From Branchiostoma floridae (Eukaryota > Chordata > Leptocardii > Amphioxiformes > Branchiostomatidae): a stretch of DNA of 64,000 nucleotides. This document shows positions 52,184-64,000 of this stretch, piece after piece. The position numbers and the translations under genes are program-made. The DNA is taken from contig NC_049980.1 in assembly GCF_000003815.2 (NCBI RefSeq), positions 24,826,059-24,890,058 on the forward strand, in the 5' to 3' direction. Within the stretch, counting starts at the first letter, position 1; each line of letters opens with the position of its first letter. The notes under the pieces are model-generated. The model ran no database searches, was not told the origin of the DNA, and saw only the letters and a list, made by a program, of their open reading frames with translations.

Positions 52184-52919
52184 GATGCACGACCAAGGAG
52201 AACCAAAAAGGGTGTCTACGATTGTGACGCAATGATGCCTAAAATAGGGATAAAAAAATCCATATAAATATAATATTGTCCCATGTATAGTAAATGTCCT
52301 GCAAAATATGAGGATATATTATATGTTTATTTTTTACACAACTTTATTTTGGTTTCTAATCCTTTAATATATAGTATACAGTGCAAACTTAAACAGGACC
52401 CACTGCGTGTATTCATTTGGACAGCCCTCAAATAAGCATTGTTACCGGACCCTGACGTGTTGCGGGTATCCGATTTCTAGAGTTTGTCTAGCTTCCTCTT
52501 TTCAATTTCGATACAACCTGGGTTTTAGAACTTATGTCAATAAAGTACGTAGTAAACTGACAACGAATGCAAAGAATCTGTCAACAGTCAACCTCTGCTA
52601 AGATAGAAATCTGTCGAAACTAAAAAATCGTCTGCACTGCAGAGCAGACGTCACAGAGACCCTAAGGGCACGGGAGGGAAATGCCTGACCTCATTTCTCG
52701 CGAGACTCCAAAGATTAAGAGATGATAATTTTTTCATGTCAGCCATAGACATTCCATAGATGTATGAAAAACGTCAAGAAGCGATGTTTGCCTATAACTG
52801 TTTCATCTATTTTATGATATTTCAAGCGGAAAAAGAGAAATCCATTGTTTCATGAAGTCTCGTGCAGCGCGAGACTTGTGACCTTTGACACCGGCACACT
52901 CACACAGCACCGGCACAAG
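52184..52919. promoter_or_regulatory. HADHA/HADHB divergent promoter (736 bp between start codons)
   Basis: Separates the two divergent ATGs. It contains the palindrome TCTCGCGAGA (52696-52705), a motif known from TATA-less divergent vertebrate promoters. It also has a CRE-like GACGTCAC near 52648 and a second partial palindrome GTCTCG...CGAGAC near 52858. No TATA box is recognised close to either gene. HADHB starts in CAAGATGGCGAC and HADHA in CATCATGGCGGC, both YY1-like. Confidence 0.7.
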
Positions 52920-55900
52920 ATGGCGACAACGATGTTGAGATTGGCAAGGTCGTCTCACCGACTTTGCAGCCCTCTGGGCGGAGTAGGTAAGTGTTTGCGC
53001 ATTTTTCAACGTCATTGGCAACGTTAAGTATGTTAAGATCATTTACAGGGTGTTTGTAGTAAACGAACTTTCATAACGCTGCTAAAACTGAGCAAAAAAA
53101 TCATGGTAACCAGTGTCAGGTCCAAGATTTCCACGTAGAACGTCATACCAAGATGCAGAGTACATGTATGTACATACCTGCATATCACCAATTATCACGT
53201 AAAATACCTATGTTAATGATAGACCCGTTCCTTTGCTCCGATTTCTTATGATTAGTTGTCGGTTTCTTCAATGATCACAATAGAGTGACCAAAGTTGCAC
53301 ACGTCAGACATCATATGATTCTGTTATCCCAGAGGCTGTTCGGGCTCTCAGCACATCAGTCGTCCACCATGCCCCTGAAGCAAAGGCTGCAGGTAGGTCT
53401 AACAGGATAATGGTTACACTTTCAGCTTGTTTCTATGTCCCTATGATCTATAAAGAATAGATTTTCGAATCAGAATCTGACCTTGTGAAGTTACATGAAA
53501 ATAGTATTTAAACGTAACAATCTGAATGTAGGCCCTGACATATGTCAATCATTGCCGACTCATTGGCAGTTGGACATTACCGGAAGAAGAAGAAAAAAAA
53601 AATTATGGTGCTTATAACTGGTGCATGTGGACATTGGCACACAAAATCTGTGTGTGTTTTTTTACGCTATAGCTCGACTTGGTGGGCGTCACCCCACCAT
53701 CAGGGAAATTTGTGTGAAGAGCCTTTCCCAAGGGCACAATGCTGGGGGCATGCCGAGTATTAAACCCTGGACCTCAAGATTCCAAGCCCAACACTCTACC
53801 AATAACACCACACACTACACCACATCTAAATGTAGAATTTCCAGAAAACCTTATAAATGACTACAGAGGCTCTGTTCAAAGAAGACAAATAGAACTTCAC
53901 CAAATCGCATGAAATGGAGGAACCCCCAGCTCAATCTTGCCTCACTCCATGGAACCATATACATGTATTATATCGATTAATGAGACTTGTTTGCAGCCGA
54001 TATTGTTTGTCTCAATATCACTGTTCCCATAGCAGCCCCAGCCAAGACCAAGAAGACTCTGGCAAAGAAGGGGGTCAGGAACATCGTGCTGGTGGAGGGG
54101 GTCCGCACACCCTTTCTGCAGGCTGGAACTACGTAAGTTCTTTCACAGACATCTATTTAGGGAATTGCAGAAGTTATCTTAGACCCTTGTAAGAAGTTAT
54201 CTCACTGTTACACCCTTATAAGGGTTTTTAAGGGTTATCATTTATTGAAAATAATAACTTATGCAAACATAATTTTTTTTTCAACTTCTGTGTAGCATCT
54301 GTAAGTTCTGTTACCAATAGTATGCCATTTGTTTTACAGGTACGCCAACATGATGCCACATGATCTGCAAAGACAAGCTCTACTGTGAGTCTGTACCTTA
54401 GTATGATTAGGAGTTAATCTATGCATACCAATGATTTGCAATGAAGCGTGTCAATCCTTTTTAAGGGGTGTAACTCAATAGCTCTTCGGAACTGTAAGGG
54501 ACAACTATTCTAAAGATAGATGATGTTAAATAACATCTCATTTGTATAGATCTCATTTCACACAGTGTTGAAATCTGAATGATTGGAGATTCTATTAATT
54601 GAGAATTTTTTTTTTTCAATTAGGCTTTTTTCACAGGGCCCCCTTGGAATTCCATTATTTGAAAACTGAGACACTACCCTACAAGAATAAAAATTTTAAA
54701 AATGTCTTACTCTTAGTCAAATGATACAGATAAGAAAACTTAAATCAAGGTCATGTTGAGCTTTCTTGTACAAGGATGCCCCCTATTTTCTTTTTCTAAT
54801 TTTTCTATGTGTTATACTTACAGGGGTCTTCTGCAGAGGACATCACTGCCCAGAGGTAAATACAACTCCCACATTCATAGTTTGTGTGCTTGTTGACCAG
54901 GAAGGATTAAATGCAGATTTGTGTGAATGAATTTTCAAGACAGTTGATTGGAAAAGAAATTAGATGATTTTGTTGACCTGGGAAACTAATCATGATCTGG
55001 AAATGTTCTTGATTTAATGAGCAAGCATGTCATACCCAAATCATGTTATTGAGCCTGATATTATTATTAAGTGATATGAAGCCAATCTCTTCGCTTTAAC
55101 TTTATAATCACCTTTGCTATTGTTGTGGCCAGACATGGTGGACTACATCGTGGTTGGGACGGTGATTCAGGAGGTGAAGACGTCTAACCTGGCGCGTGAG
55201 GCAGCACTGGGGGCGGGGTTCTCCGACAGGATCCCAGCTCACACCGTCACCATGGCCTGTATCTCCTCCAACCAGGCCATGACAACAGGTCAGCCAGCAT
55301 CTGTAGTTATGTACAGTATAGACCCCCTTTAGCGTAATGCAACAGGTTCAATATCTGTATAGCCGATATAGCCCCCTTCAGTGTAACACACCAACTTCAC
55401 GGGCACGCAGTGCTGCAGTAGCATGTTATGTTACACTAAACAACCTGTCACACCTAACCTAATCTAGCTGCAAGCATTGTTTAAAGCTAATGAGGTTGAC
55501 CCTATAGTACAATGACTTCCACTCTATATTGCTTTAAGGGGGGAAATGAAAATGCCTTATTCTCGAGTTGATAGCTCTGATAATCATGATCATGATGGTG
55601 ATAATCGCAACTTTCAGATTATTTACCATCCACAATATGTCCCAGCGCCGTTCATGCTATCAGCCTTCTATGTTTTATAAAGGGGAAGGAGTGAAACATA
55701 GAAAAAAAGCTGTGAAATATATCTAGTGCAGGAAGAATACAGATGTATATGTATAGAGTAAAAAAAGAACAAGTTAGCAAGAAACAATACATGCTTGTAT
55801 TTCAAGAATGGTAAGGTCATGGTATTTCCTGTATCATCACAGATGAGCAATTAGTACATAAATAAGAAATTTGACCATCATGGTTACGTGTTCATGTGGC

Positions 55901-58900
55901 TTTGTTAATTAACAAATTATATATCTGCTTTCTAGATGAACACTGACCTATCTGTTGTGTTGTGTTCCCTCCAGCTTGTGGCCTGATTGCTGCTGGCCAG
56001 TGTGATGCAGTAGTGGCTGGTGGTGTGGAGTTCATGTCTGACGTTCCTATCCGCTTCAGCCGCAAGATGCGCAGTATCATGATGAAAACCCCTAAGGTTG
56101 GCACAAACAATAGACTTCAAACTTTCTTTGTTCATGATAATTTGGATTTTTCTATTTTTTATTTGGGTAGAAGTAATGACTGAGAAGCACTGCTATAACA
56201 TGGTGAAGCTTCGGTGTTGGAATATTGTGACTTCTTACACCATATCTTGGGTATATTTAAGTGTAAACATGTAGGTCCTGTGAGCAAAATGCACATTGTA
56301 GGCAGGTATTTCACACCTCCAGTAAGTTTAACTTATAGCTTGGAAACTAAACATTTTTTTTGTTTCAGGCTAAGACTGCTGGAGCTAAGTTGGGACTCCT
56401 TGCCCAGATCAGACCCAGCTACCTGGCTCCTGAGGTAAACGATGATTCAGTGCTATATTACCGGTATTCAGAGATTAACACACTGGTTTGGATTCAATAT
56501 TGCCTATTGTTAAATTTTGGTAATTATTCATTATGTGGATTTGTGTGTTCTTTATTGTGTTCAAATCATGTTTGGCCAAACCAGATTGAGACCTGTTTTT
56601 ATTTCATTTATGGTTTTTCCATGTGATTTTATGCAGCTGATTATTGTATTTTGTGTCATAGCTTCCTGGTGTGACTGAGTTCTCAACCAATGAGACCATG
56701 GGACACTCTGCTGACAGGCTGGCTGCTGCGTTTGGAGTTACCAGAAAGGATCAGGTATGTGTTCCATAGCGGGGTATTACCATTTATTGTAAAAAAAAAG
56801 TTTAACGCCTACTCTGACTGAAAGACACAGATCACAGATGGCATTGGTGATGTATCTGTTGTCCAAATCAAAATGTTAGCATGAATCAGGTTGTCTATCG
56901 TTTCCTACTTATGACAACACCAGTTGATCAGTTCTTATTGCCTCAGTCCATTTTACTGGTCTGGTTTTTATTTGGTCACATTTCTGTTTAGTCCAATCAT
57001 ATTTTGTTATCTATGAGCCATTTATTGACTACATTGTACTTTTTTTCCCTGCAGGATGAGTTTGCCTTACGCTCGCACACTCTGGCAAAGAAGGCTCAGG
57101 ATGAGGGGCACCTGTCTGATGTGGTTCCGTGCCCTGTGCCTGGTAGGTCGCTCTGTCTCTAGATCTGTGACTTGACTGATTTATTTAGCACAGCAGTATG
57201 CCAAATTTTGTTTCACAAAATATGATATATATCCCCCATGTACTCATTCATTTGTACAATGGTGTAGAATGGGTAAAGCTCAAATGTTGGTGAGGTTCTG
57301 TAACAATACAAAAATATACTAGCAGTTTGCAAATTTGTAGAGATATTAAAGAAACAAATGGAAATAATCAATTCCTGTTAACCTGTTGCAGGTAAGGGTG
57401 TTGTGGCCAAAGACAACGGCATCCGAGTGTCGAGTATGGAGCAGATGGGCAAGCTGAGGCCAGCGTTTGTCCGCCCACACGGGACTATCACTGCTGCTAA
57501 CGCTTCATTCCTGGTATGCCAATGAATATTCCCAGTGCCATTTCTATGATTTGTCAAGCTTGAAAACTGTTTGATAATACAGTACAGTTCTTTGTTGCAC
57601 AACCAACAGGATTTCCCTTCCAATACTGTAAATGCAGAAACTTTCATGGTAGTTTAATGTTTTGATACTTTTTCCATGGCAGTAAGAGACTACAGTGCAT
57701 GGTGCTACGGTACCGCAAACTTAAAACCACCGTGATAAGTCCTTTTTCTCGCTACGGCAACATTAAATCCCCACGAATTTATTATGTATTTACAGTACTT
57801 CAATAATCCTGCTAGGTGGTGCTACAGGGAGAAGAGTGTAGTCCCAAATGAGGCTAAGCTTGTACCATTCCTACTTACAGTTCATGACTGGATGTTGTTT
57901 TCTTATGTAGACTGATGGTGCCTCTGCAGTGTTTGATTATGGAGGAGCAGAAGGCCCTGTCCATGGGATACAAACCACTGGCTTATCTGAGGTGTGTCTC
58001 TTTTTCTTAAGCATCTCATTTTTAATCTGTTTAAGAAATATGACGGGAGACATCAGTTCCAACTGTGTCATCACATATTTGTTTCTTTTTGCTTGCAGGG
58101 ACTTTGTTTACACATCCCAGGATCCTAAGGACCAGCTACTGCTGGGGTAAGTCATATGACAAACTCACACAGTACACATGAACAGTGAAATTTTCTTTTA
58201 TTGTAACTGGGTCTTAGATGTATGCAATGTGTCAAAGTTAATTTTGATATACAGTGTGGTACATGTCTATCTCCACAGGCCGACTTACGCTACACCCAAG
58301 GTTTTGGACAGGGCAGGGCTAAAGCTTCAGGACATTGATGTGTTTGAATATCACGAGGCCTTTGCTGTAAGTACCTTCCAAACATGGCTTTGCTCTGGAG
58401 CACACCTGCAGAAAGTCATGACTACTGACTTAATGCCAGAATGTGTAGTTTTCGAATGGTCTAATAGAAGTGTAGTCATAAGAGAAACATTATTCTATGT
58501 CAACAATTTCAACAGCTTGCTAGTTTGTTATTTCCAAATAGGAAAGCTTTCAAGATTCCAAACATATTTCTGTTTTTGACCCACTAGGGCCAGATTCTTG
58601 CTAACCTGAAGGCCATGGACTCAGACTGGTTTGCCCAGAACTACTTGGGAAGGCAGACAAAGGTAGGAAACAATATCATCATATCTCTCTGACCTACATC
58701 AGCAGTGAATGCTTTCATAACTTGCTGGAGGGCTGTAGAAATTATGATGATGTGAATTCATTCATGGGAAAATTAATTTTGCAGTCAGAAAGGTTGTTTT
58801 CGTGGTGTTTTAAGTTCGTGGTTGAAACAATACTGTAGTAAAGCAGTAATACAAAAAAGTACATTGAAAACTCGTGTGGTGTCATGAATTTGCACTGGAA

Positions 58901-60126
58901 AGGTCAGCACGTAAACCACAAAAATTTAACCGCCATGAATGTTTCAAGATTTACAGTACTGTGTCCTTAGTACATGCAATGCTTCCTAATTTAGTTAGGG
59001 CTCAGTATCCTACTGTAGTCTGTGTAACTGTAAATCAAACTCAAAGTCTTGAGGAAAGAAGATCCTTTTAACATGTATTTTTGCTAAATGTTTGGTGTTT
59101 TTAGATGTGCCTCTTATGGATGTTGTGTTATCACCATTGTTATTAGGTTGGAGTGCCAGATGTAAACAAATTCAACAACTGGGGAGGGTCCCTGTCTATC
59201 GGCCACCCCTTCGGCGCGACCGGATGCCGTCTGGTCACCACGACGGCTCACCGACTGAAGAAGGAGGACGGACAGTTTGGCCTGGTGGCAGCTTGTGCTG
59301 CAGGAGGACAGGTAGGGCAGTTAGTCAGTCAGTGTATTACAGCACAGTTGGGGTTATGCTGCCTCTTACAGGGTGGCATACCCTTTCTTCTAGCTTAGTA
59401 AAAGACGGGGAGGCGCCAGGTCTCCCATCCGGGTGAATGATGTAAATCACCGTGTGGCTGATACGGTACGGAGGTAGGGCACTTCTCAGGCAAACCTGCG
59501 GGGATGGGATGTTTAGCACCACTTATAACTGTTACGAATACACAGACGCTCAAAAGGTAAAAACAGACAACATGTATAGGTACATTGTGCAGAATTCAGT
59601 GCCCCTCAGAGTCTAAAGAGACCAATGAGTGCCTACTACTACTACAAATTCACTACCACAAAACTTTTGCTACTGGAGTACTTATACCAGCATGTATAAG
59701 TTTGGACTAGATGTTTCTTTTATGACAAGAGTTACCTGATTCATATCTACATATCTGTAAATCTAGTGTCACATAAACCCGGGTTGTGACCTTTGACTTC
59801 ATGGTCACATCATGACCCCTTGGTGAGCTGATGAAAAATGGCGGATACATTTGGAAAGTCTTCCCACAAAGACACTTTTTGGTCGTGTGTATCAGTCTTG
59901 ATTCTCTATGCTTGACAGTAAACATAGTGATCCCAAGGAGGACATTCCTGAAGTGATGACCAGTAGTTTTATCAAAGCATGAGCAGTCTATATATGAGCC
60001 ATATCTTCCATCTGTATCCAAACATGTCAATTTTGTAATGTTTAACGTTGTACTGTGCAATGTTTAATGTTGTACTATCTGTTTTGCTAGGGACACGGGA
60101 TGATCGTAGAGCGTTACCCATCGTGA
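52920..60126 (+). CDS. HADHB: HADHB, mitochondrial trifunctional protein beta subunit (apparent frameshift)
   Basis: Seventeen exons: 52920-52986, 53333-53392, 54033-54132, 54340-54384, 54824-54855, 55133-55288, 55975-56096, 56369-56434, 56662-56754, 57055-57142, 57392-57513, 57911-57991, 58099-58146, 58279-58366, 58588-58662, 59147-59311 and 60091-60126. They encode about 480 residues (human 474). The 3-ketoacyl-CoA thiolase residues are the nucleophile Cys144 in [10 protein letters not shown], His385 in [15 protein letters not shown], and the second Cys464 in AACAAGGQ. The N-terminus ([15 protein letters not shown]) is a mitochondrial presequence. Exon 57911-57991 carries one extra T in the run 57932-57934: conserved residues up to DGASAV are followed by a frame change that would stop at about residue 353, while every later exon is intact and conserved in the original frame. 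A sequencing or assembly error is the likeliest explanation; a null allele is possible. Confidence 0.95.
53578..53835 (-). mobile_element. tRNA-derived SINE-like repeat
   Basis: Read on the minus strand: A-box-like GGTAGAGTGTTGGG (about 53786-53800) and B-box-like GGGTTTAATAC (about 53757-53767), about 30 bp apart as in tRNA promoters. A tRNA-unrelated body follows, then a T-run and CTTCTTCTTCC tail near 53580-53600. It lies in a HADHB intron. Boundaries approximate. Confidence 0.5.
57624..57798. mobile_element. MITE, TACTGTAAATGC family, copy 2
   Basis: Left end TACTGTAAATGCAGAAAC, right end GTATTTACAGTA, bounded by TA. Same family as 7009-7219; the interior also has paired TTAAACC and GGTTTAA-like words. 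In a HADHB intron. Confidence 0.65.
58755..58957. mobile_element. MITE, TACTGTAAATGC family, degraded copy 3
   Basis: Contains TTCGTGGTGTTTTAAGTTCGTGG, matching the interior of 7009-7219 (TTCGCGGTGTTTTAAGTTCACGG), and ends with GATTTACAGTACTG. The left end is eroded. Confidence 0.45.
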
Positions 60127-61134
60127 GAAGATGAAGGAAGCTTGGTGAGAGAAAGAAGAGGAATCCTGGGATAGTAACATATTCAGTACATTCGTGGCCC
60201 ACATTCAATATGTCAGAAAGAGGGAGGTCGTAAAATGAAGATGAGAAGTAGCAGAAAGGGAAGGGCTTACAGCTTTATTTGGAAGACGGTGATGATGTGT
60301 GTTGTTTCTGTGGCCTTCTTAGTGTTGTAACTATCTGTATATATGCTATACATACAGTGTTGAATGAAAATCTACAAACGAATTACAGAACAGTAACATC
60401 CTAAGACAATGCTACCTGTAGTTAGCAGAGCACATAGCTAACAGTAACACTCCTAATTGTTCAACTACCTGTACGTGTGTATTTTGCACCAGCAAAAATA
60501 TGAATTTGTCCGGCAACAACAGAATGGGTTATATTATCCTTCAGTGGTCACACCTGTCTGCTGTGATGGATTCTTGTGTTTGATGTTTATCATGGAACCA
60601 CAGAAAAATTACACATATGGAAAACAGTTTCTGTATGATGTCATTATTTCCTTTAATGGTCCATGGGCCAGAGGACATATTGGTACCTCTGATAGCTGGT
60701 ATAAAGCTATCATATCAAAATATATACCGCAGGCCTTCTACTATTAAAAAAATCACAAGGAGAATTTGCCACCTCAGAAGGTATTGATATGTGAAATTTG
60801 GGGTCCCGGCCCTGGCTACTTGTTGTCATTTGAAAGCTCTTTAATGTTAAAATAATGGATGAACCCAAAATTGTATTTGTATGTAGCGAGACATCCAAAT
60901 GAAGTATAAAGCAGCACCTTTTAGCTTTAGAGGTTACTGTATTTTACTCCTCTGTCCGAGCTGTACTGTTCATATGCATTTGCTAAAGGCCTCTTCATTC
61001 CTGTCGATGTCACCAGCGACACCTAGGAGCACCAGTCGGTACTGCAATAGACATGCACAGATAACCTTGTCTTCCTACTTGCCCCAAACCTTTCCGACGA
61101 AAATTAGCAAATTGTCATCTGGTGACTGAAATAA
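60127..61134 (+). other. HADHB 3' UTR with polyadenylation signal
   Basis: No coding exon after the TGA. The first convincing AATAAA is at 61129-61134, followed by GTGAAAATGAGAGTG. The short ORFs have no recognisable similarity. Confidence 0.5.
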
Positions 61135-61252
61135 AGTGAAAATGAGAGTGACTGCACTTCATCAAAATCAGATCATCTTGGAAAGTACTAGTAACAAATT
61201 GTGCCTTCCTTTCATTTAAAACCGTTGTTGACTTGTGCGGTTATTGACTAGT

Positions 61253-61655
61253 AGGGGTGGGTTCAGGTCCGGTTCAGGTCCAGAGGATCAGGCCCAGGTC
61301 CGGATCTGAACCTGGACCTGATTCAGTATGTGAAAACATGTGAATGGTCCATTTCGCTTCAAAGAAGTACTTTTGTAGAGTATTTGGCTCCCGCTGTCGT
61401 TCTAAAATCTACCTGTCTCTGTACGATTGACTGTAAAACTTTGTAGAAATAACTACTCTGCTTCGCTCTTGTTACTTTCGTCGACCGGCCGTATATATAA
61501 AGCCAAAATTGTGTGAATTTCTGATCATATAATCTGTTTATTTCCTAATAGATCCAACATCCGGTCCGTCAATTTTTTTCAGGTCCGTTTTTTTCCGGAC
61601 CAGTCCAGGAAAAACCGGTTTTGTGCGGTACCAGCCAGTATTGTTGACCCCACCT
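61253..61655 (-). mobile_element. GTCCGGACCTG-rich dispersed repeat, copy 2
   Basis: Inverted relative to the copy at 6080-6530 and colinear with it over about 400 bp. It begins GGGGTGGGTTCAGGTCCGG and ends near GTATTGTTGACCCCACC, so the ends are weakly inverse. No ORF. Confidence 0.6.
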
Positions 61656-63050
61656 GCAAGCATTCCCTCTGGTAGCGGTTCGGCACGTGGATTTCGCCGT
61701 GCTCCATCTGAGGAAACTAGGTCATGTTAGCCTTGAACTCCAGGCTTGGGGAAGGACTAAAAACTAGCGAGTCATCGGGGACGACCAATATGAACACTTT
61801 CAAATCGTCGAGAAGCAAACGGTGCTGCAACTGCAAACTTACTCCTGTGCGAGGTTGTCACTGCTGATTGCAAAGTGATAGCGAATAATTAACTGCTAAC
61901 ATTAGTATTGGATCGAAACGGGACGATATATAAATTACCAGGTTGAACAAAACCGTGTTGCTGAGCATATGCCACTCTGTAAATCGATCTTATTGCCTTG
62001 TGAATGCTTTCAAAGATCATGCAAAGAAGAAACCAACGAAAATTGTTCGTGGCAGAACGAAATCCGAACCATTATCATCGAAAATCACTAAGATAATGCC
62101 TGGATCATCATGTCTTCTAGTTTGGACGCCATATCCGTACACGCCGCTACCCGAGCGCAATATATAGCAATTGGTATGTTGGTATTCCTGGCACGTTTTT
62201 GACGCATTTATAGGTGACCTGCATCTTCAGAAGGATGTGGTGACAAGCGTGCAGCCAACGAGTTCTATGAGCATGATCAACGTCGCGCAGACCGTACAGG
62301 TGGTCTGCCAGTTGACGTCTGTTGGAGTCTATTTTATGTAACAGCTAGTGTCTATGTTACTAGCACAACCAATTGCGGCCAAACGCTCGTTTTAGTGAAG
62401 GACCGTGAAGGTCTGGTTTTATTCAGGCCTTCAGGAAATAAATGTGACATCGCAGGATTTGTTGAAATGAAGATACAAATGTTCATATTTATACATTTCT
62501 AGTGCAAAATTATCACCGCTGAGTACTCATATTGACGAAGTCTGTGTTTTTCAGATGAGAAAATGGGTCAGTAGACGAGGTAAACAGACCTGAAGGATTG
62601 AATTTCTGTTTAAGTGTGCTTATGAACATAACAGACATAATAGCCCAACCCCGCCTATTTAGAGCTCTTCGCTTGGCCTAATTTTCTGAAAACATGTGGG
62701 CAAGCACGCAGCTTTGCTACCCGAGGCCGCAGCCGTGTCTTTTTATCACCTATTACTACTACTAGTATGATTCTTCGGGGAACTAAAACTTGAAGACGCT
62801 CCCTGAGACGCCCCATTCCAGTGACATTCAGTCTGTTAGATGACTGATCACTTACTCAAAAGCTCAGGCAAAAAGCTAGCCAGTACATTGTCTTGTTTTT
62901 CCTTGCGGCATTGCCCCAACTTTGATACGACATGCCGAAGAATTCGATTATCAGTAGATTATTCTCGGTATCTTTCAACAACAACTGAGGAAAAGATCGA
63001 TCGGATGGAAAATGAAGCAGTGAACATCACTGCCTGGGATGGGGTCGACG
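61656..63050. other. Intergenic stretch, nothing recognised
   Basis: About 1.4 kb without a recognisable exon, repeat end or RNA gene. One short ORF at 62840-63073 lacks similarity to any family I recognise and is not called. Confidence 0.3.
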
Positions 63051-63057
63051 CACTCTT

Positions 63058-63213
63058 TTCCGTCGGTCATTGAACCTGGTACGACCAATCAGAGGCCGAG
63101 ATTTCTGCAGTGTGATCATTAGCCATATAATGTACCCGTTTCAATTACAGCTGATCGTGTCACGGTAACGTCGGCCCCTCATTGGTTGTTGTCGGTTCAA
63201 TGACCGACGAAAC
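63058..63213. repeat. Imperfect inverted repeat with a CCAAT box in each arm
   Basis: Left arm: CGTCGGTCATTGAACC then ACCAATCAGAGGCCGA (about 63061-63099). The right arm is the inverse: TCGGCCCCTCATTGGT then GGTTCAATGACCGACG (about 63170-63210). The loop is about 70 bp. It could be the core of a small TIR element or a symmetric promoter. No target duplication was identified. Confidence 0.6.
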
Positions 63214-63580
63214 GACAAAACTTGTGATGAAATCTCTAATGGCATAAAAGGGGTTTTTGTTATGGTGTGATATTATACAAAGTAAAACCAACACCCGTTC
63301 AGCGCCCATCACAATGTCATGTGCACACCGTGCTGGGAAGACACACGCCTGCACCACGTGCCTTCGCTGAAAGTAGGTCGCGAATATTGTAGATAGTTTT
63401 GTTGTTCATGTTGCTATGGTGCCAATATGAACATTTGGATAGACCATCATCAAGGGCACATGTGAATCCTCTTTTCATCCAAATCAATGTGAGATATATC
63501 GACCGGGAAACCCAGTGTTTACTCGTCATCATTATATTTCAGCCATACCATAGGTATGGTGAAATATATTGTATTCGTAA

Positions 63581-63604
63581 TGTTTCTTTCTTTCTTTCTT
63601 TCTC
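63581..63604 (+). repeat. TTTC microsatellite
   Basis: About six TTTC units. Directly upstream, at about 63535-63570, is the palindrome-like ATTTCAGCCATACCATAGG then TATGGTGAAATAT, which looks like the terminus of a repeat that continues to the window end. Confidence 0.8.
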
Positions 63605-63639
63605 CTGTCAAATCTTCAAATCGAATCAACTCCGCCATT

Positions 63640-64000
63640 TTTTAACCGATTGACTTGAAATTTGGCACAAAGGTAGAGTAAGCCAATACCCCAAGGTGTT
63701 TTTTTCATTTTTTTCATATCTTCCGTTAAAATGATTTTATTGAGGTTTTTGTCAATTTTTATGTATATTTCGGGCTCCTGTACCCTGGTATTACAGTCGA
63801 ATGACATGAAATTTGGTAGAGAGGTGCCTTGATCATATGCTCACCTAGATTCAATAACAGTTTTGGCATACGGTACAACAGAATGCTTAATTTTGCGATT
63901 TTTGGCCATTTTTTTTACCAAAAAAGGACATTTTTGGCTCCTGTAGCCTCGTTTTACAACCAAATGATCTGAAATTTGGTATAAAAGTGCCCTTTAATTA
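63640..64000 (+). repeat. Spaced repeat of about 150-165 bp, three units, open at the window edge
   Basis: The phrase TGACTTGAAATTTGGCACAAA recurs as ATGACATGAAATTTGGTAGA and ATGATCTGAAATTTGGTATA near 63650, 63800 and 63963. Each is followed by a segment with GGTGCC or AGTGCC and T-rich sequence, and preceded by GGCTCCTGTA in the later two. It is non-coding and probably belongs to a longer repeat beyond base 64000. Confidence 0.6.

Noticed and set aside
62840-63073. Short plus-strand ORF downstream of HADHB
   Set aside because: 77 codons, no recognisable family, no splice partner and no coding-like composition.

Overview
The window is a piece of an intron-rich animal nuclear genome. All genes found use GT-AG introns, and the interspersed DNA is dense with small TIR transposons, SINE-like repeats and a non-LTR retrotransposon. 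The gene set, the high repeat diversity and the frequent ACATGT/TACATGTA words suggest an invertebrate deuterostome, most likely an amphioxus (Branchiostoma). This is an inference; no species-specific marker is present.

Layout: (1) 1-8865, minus strand: RMC1 (C18orf8/Mic1), ten exons seen, with the C-terminus beyond base 1. Its introns hold a 5'-truncated but ORF-intact LINE, a nested MITE pair and two other inverted-repeat elements. (2) 9281-9380: a 100-N assembly gap, then a 1.24 kb TIR element. (3) 11230-14280, plus strand: the C-terminal half of PEX3; its 5' half is missing, probably in or lost around the gap. (4) 16194-34172, minus strand: a giant Tudor-domain gene of TDRD6 type. A 19-exon model stays in frame from ATG to TGA and predicts about 4210 residues with 16 Tudor domains, 13 of them in one 8.9 kb exon. 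It converges tail-to-tail with PEX3. (5) 34.2-37.1 kb: a promoter with three CCAAT boxes, then retro-element debris and a MITE. (6) 37096-52183, minus strand: HADHA, 23 exons, 775 residues. (7) 52184-52919: a short divergent promoter. (8) 52920-60126, plus strand: HADHB, 17 exons, 480 residues, with one apparent single-base frameshift. (9) 60.1-64 kb: the HADHB 3' UTR, dispersed repeats, a CCAAT-bearing inverted repeat, and a spaced repeat that runs off the window edge.

Functionally, HADHA and HADHB encode the two subunits of the mitochondrial trifunctional protein and are divergently arranged, as in vertebrates. The Tudor protein is expected in germ granules of the piRNA pathway. RMC1 (endolysosomal Rab7 activation) and PEX3 (peroxisome membrane biogenesis) are unrelated housekeeping genes. 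The most unusual items are the 16-Tudor protein and a 1.17 kb TIR element family. Two copies of that family lie in this window, each with a 7-bp target duplication, and both carry the same CRE, CCAAT and E2F-like cluster.
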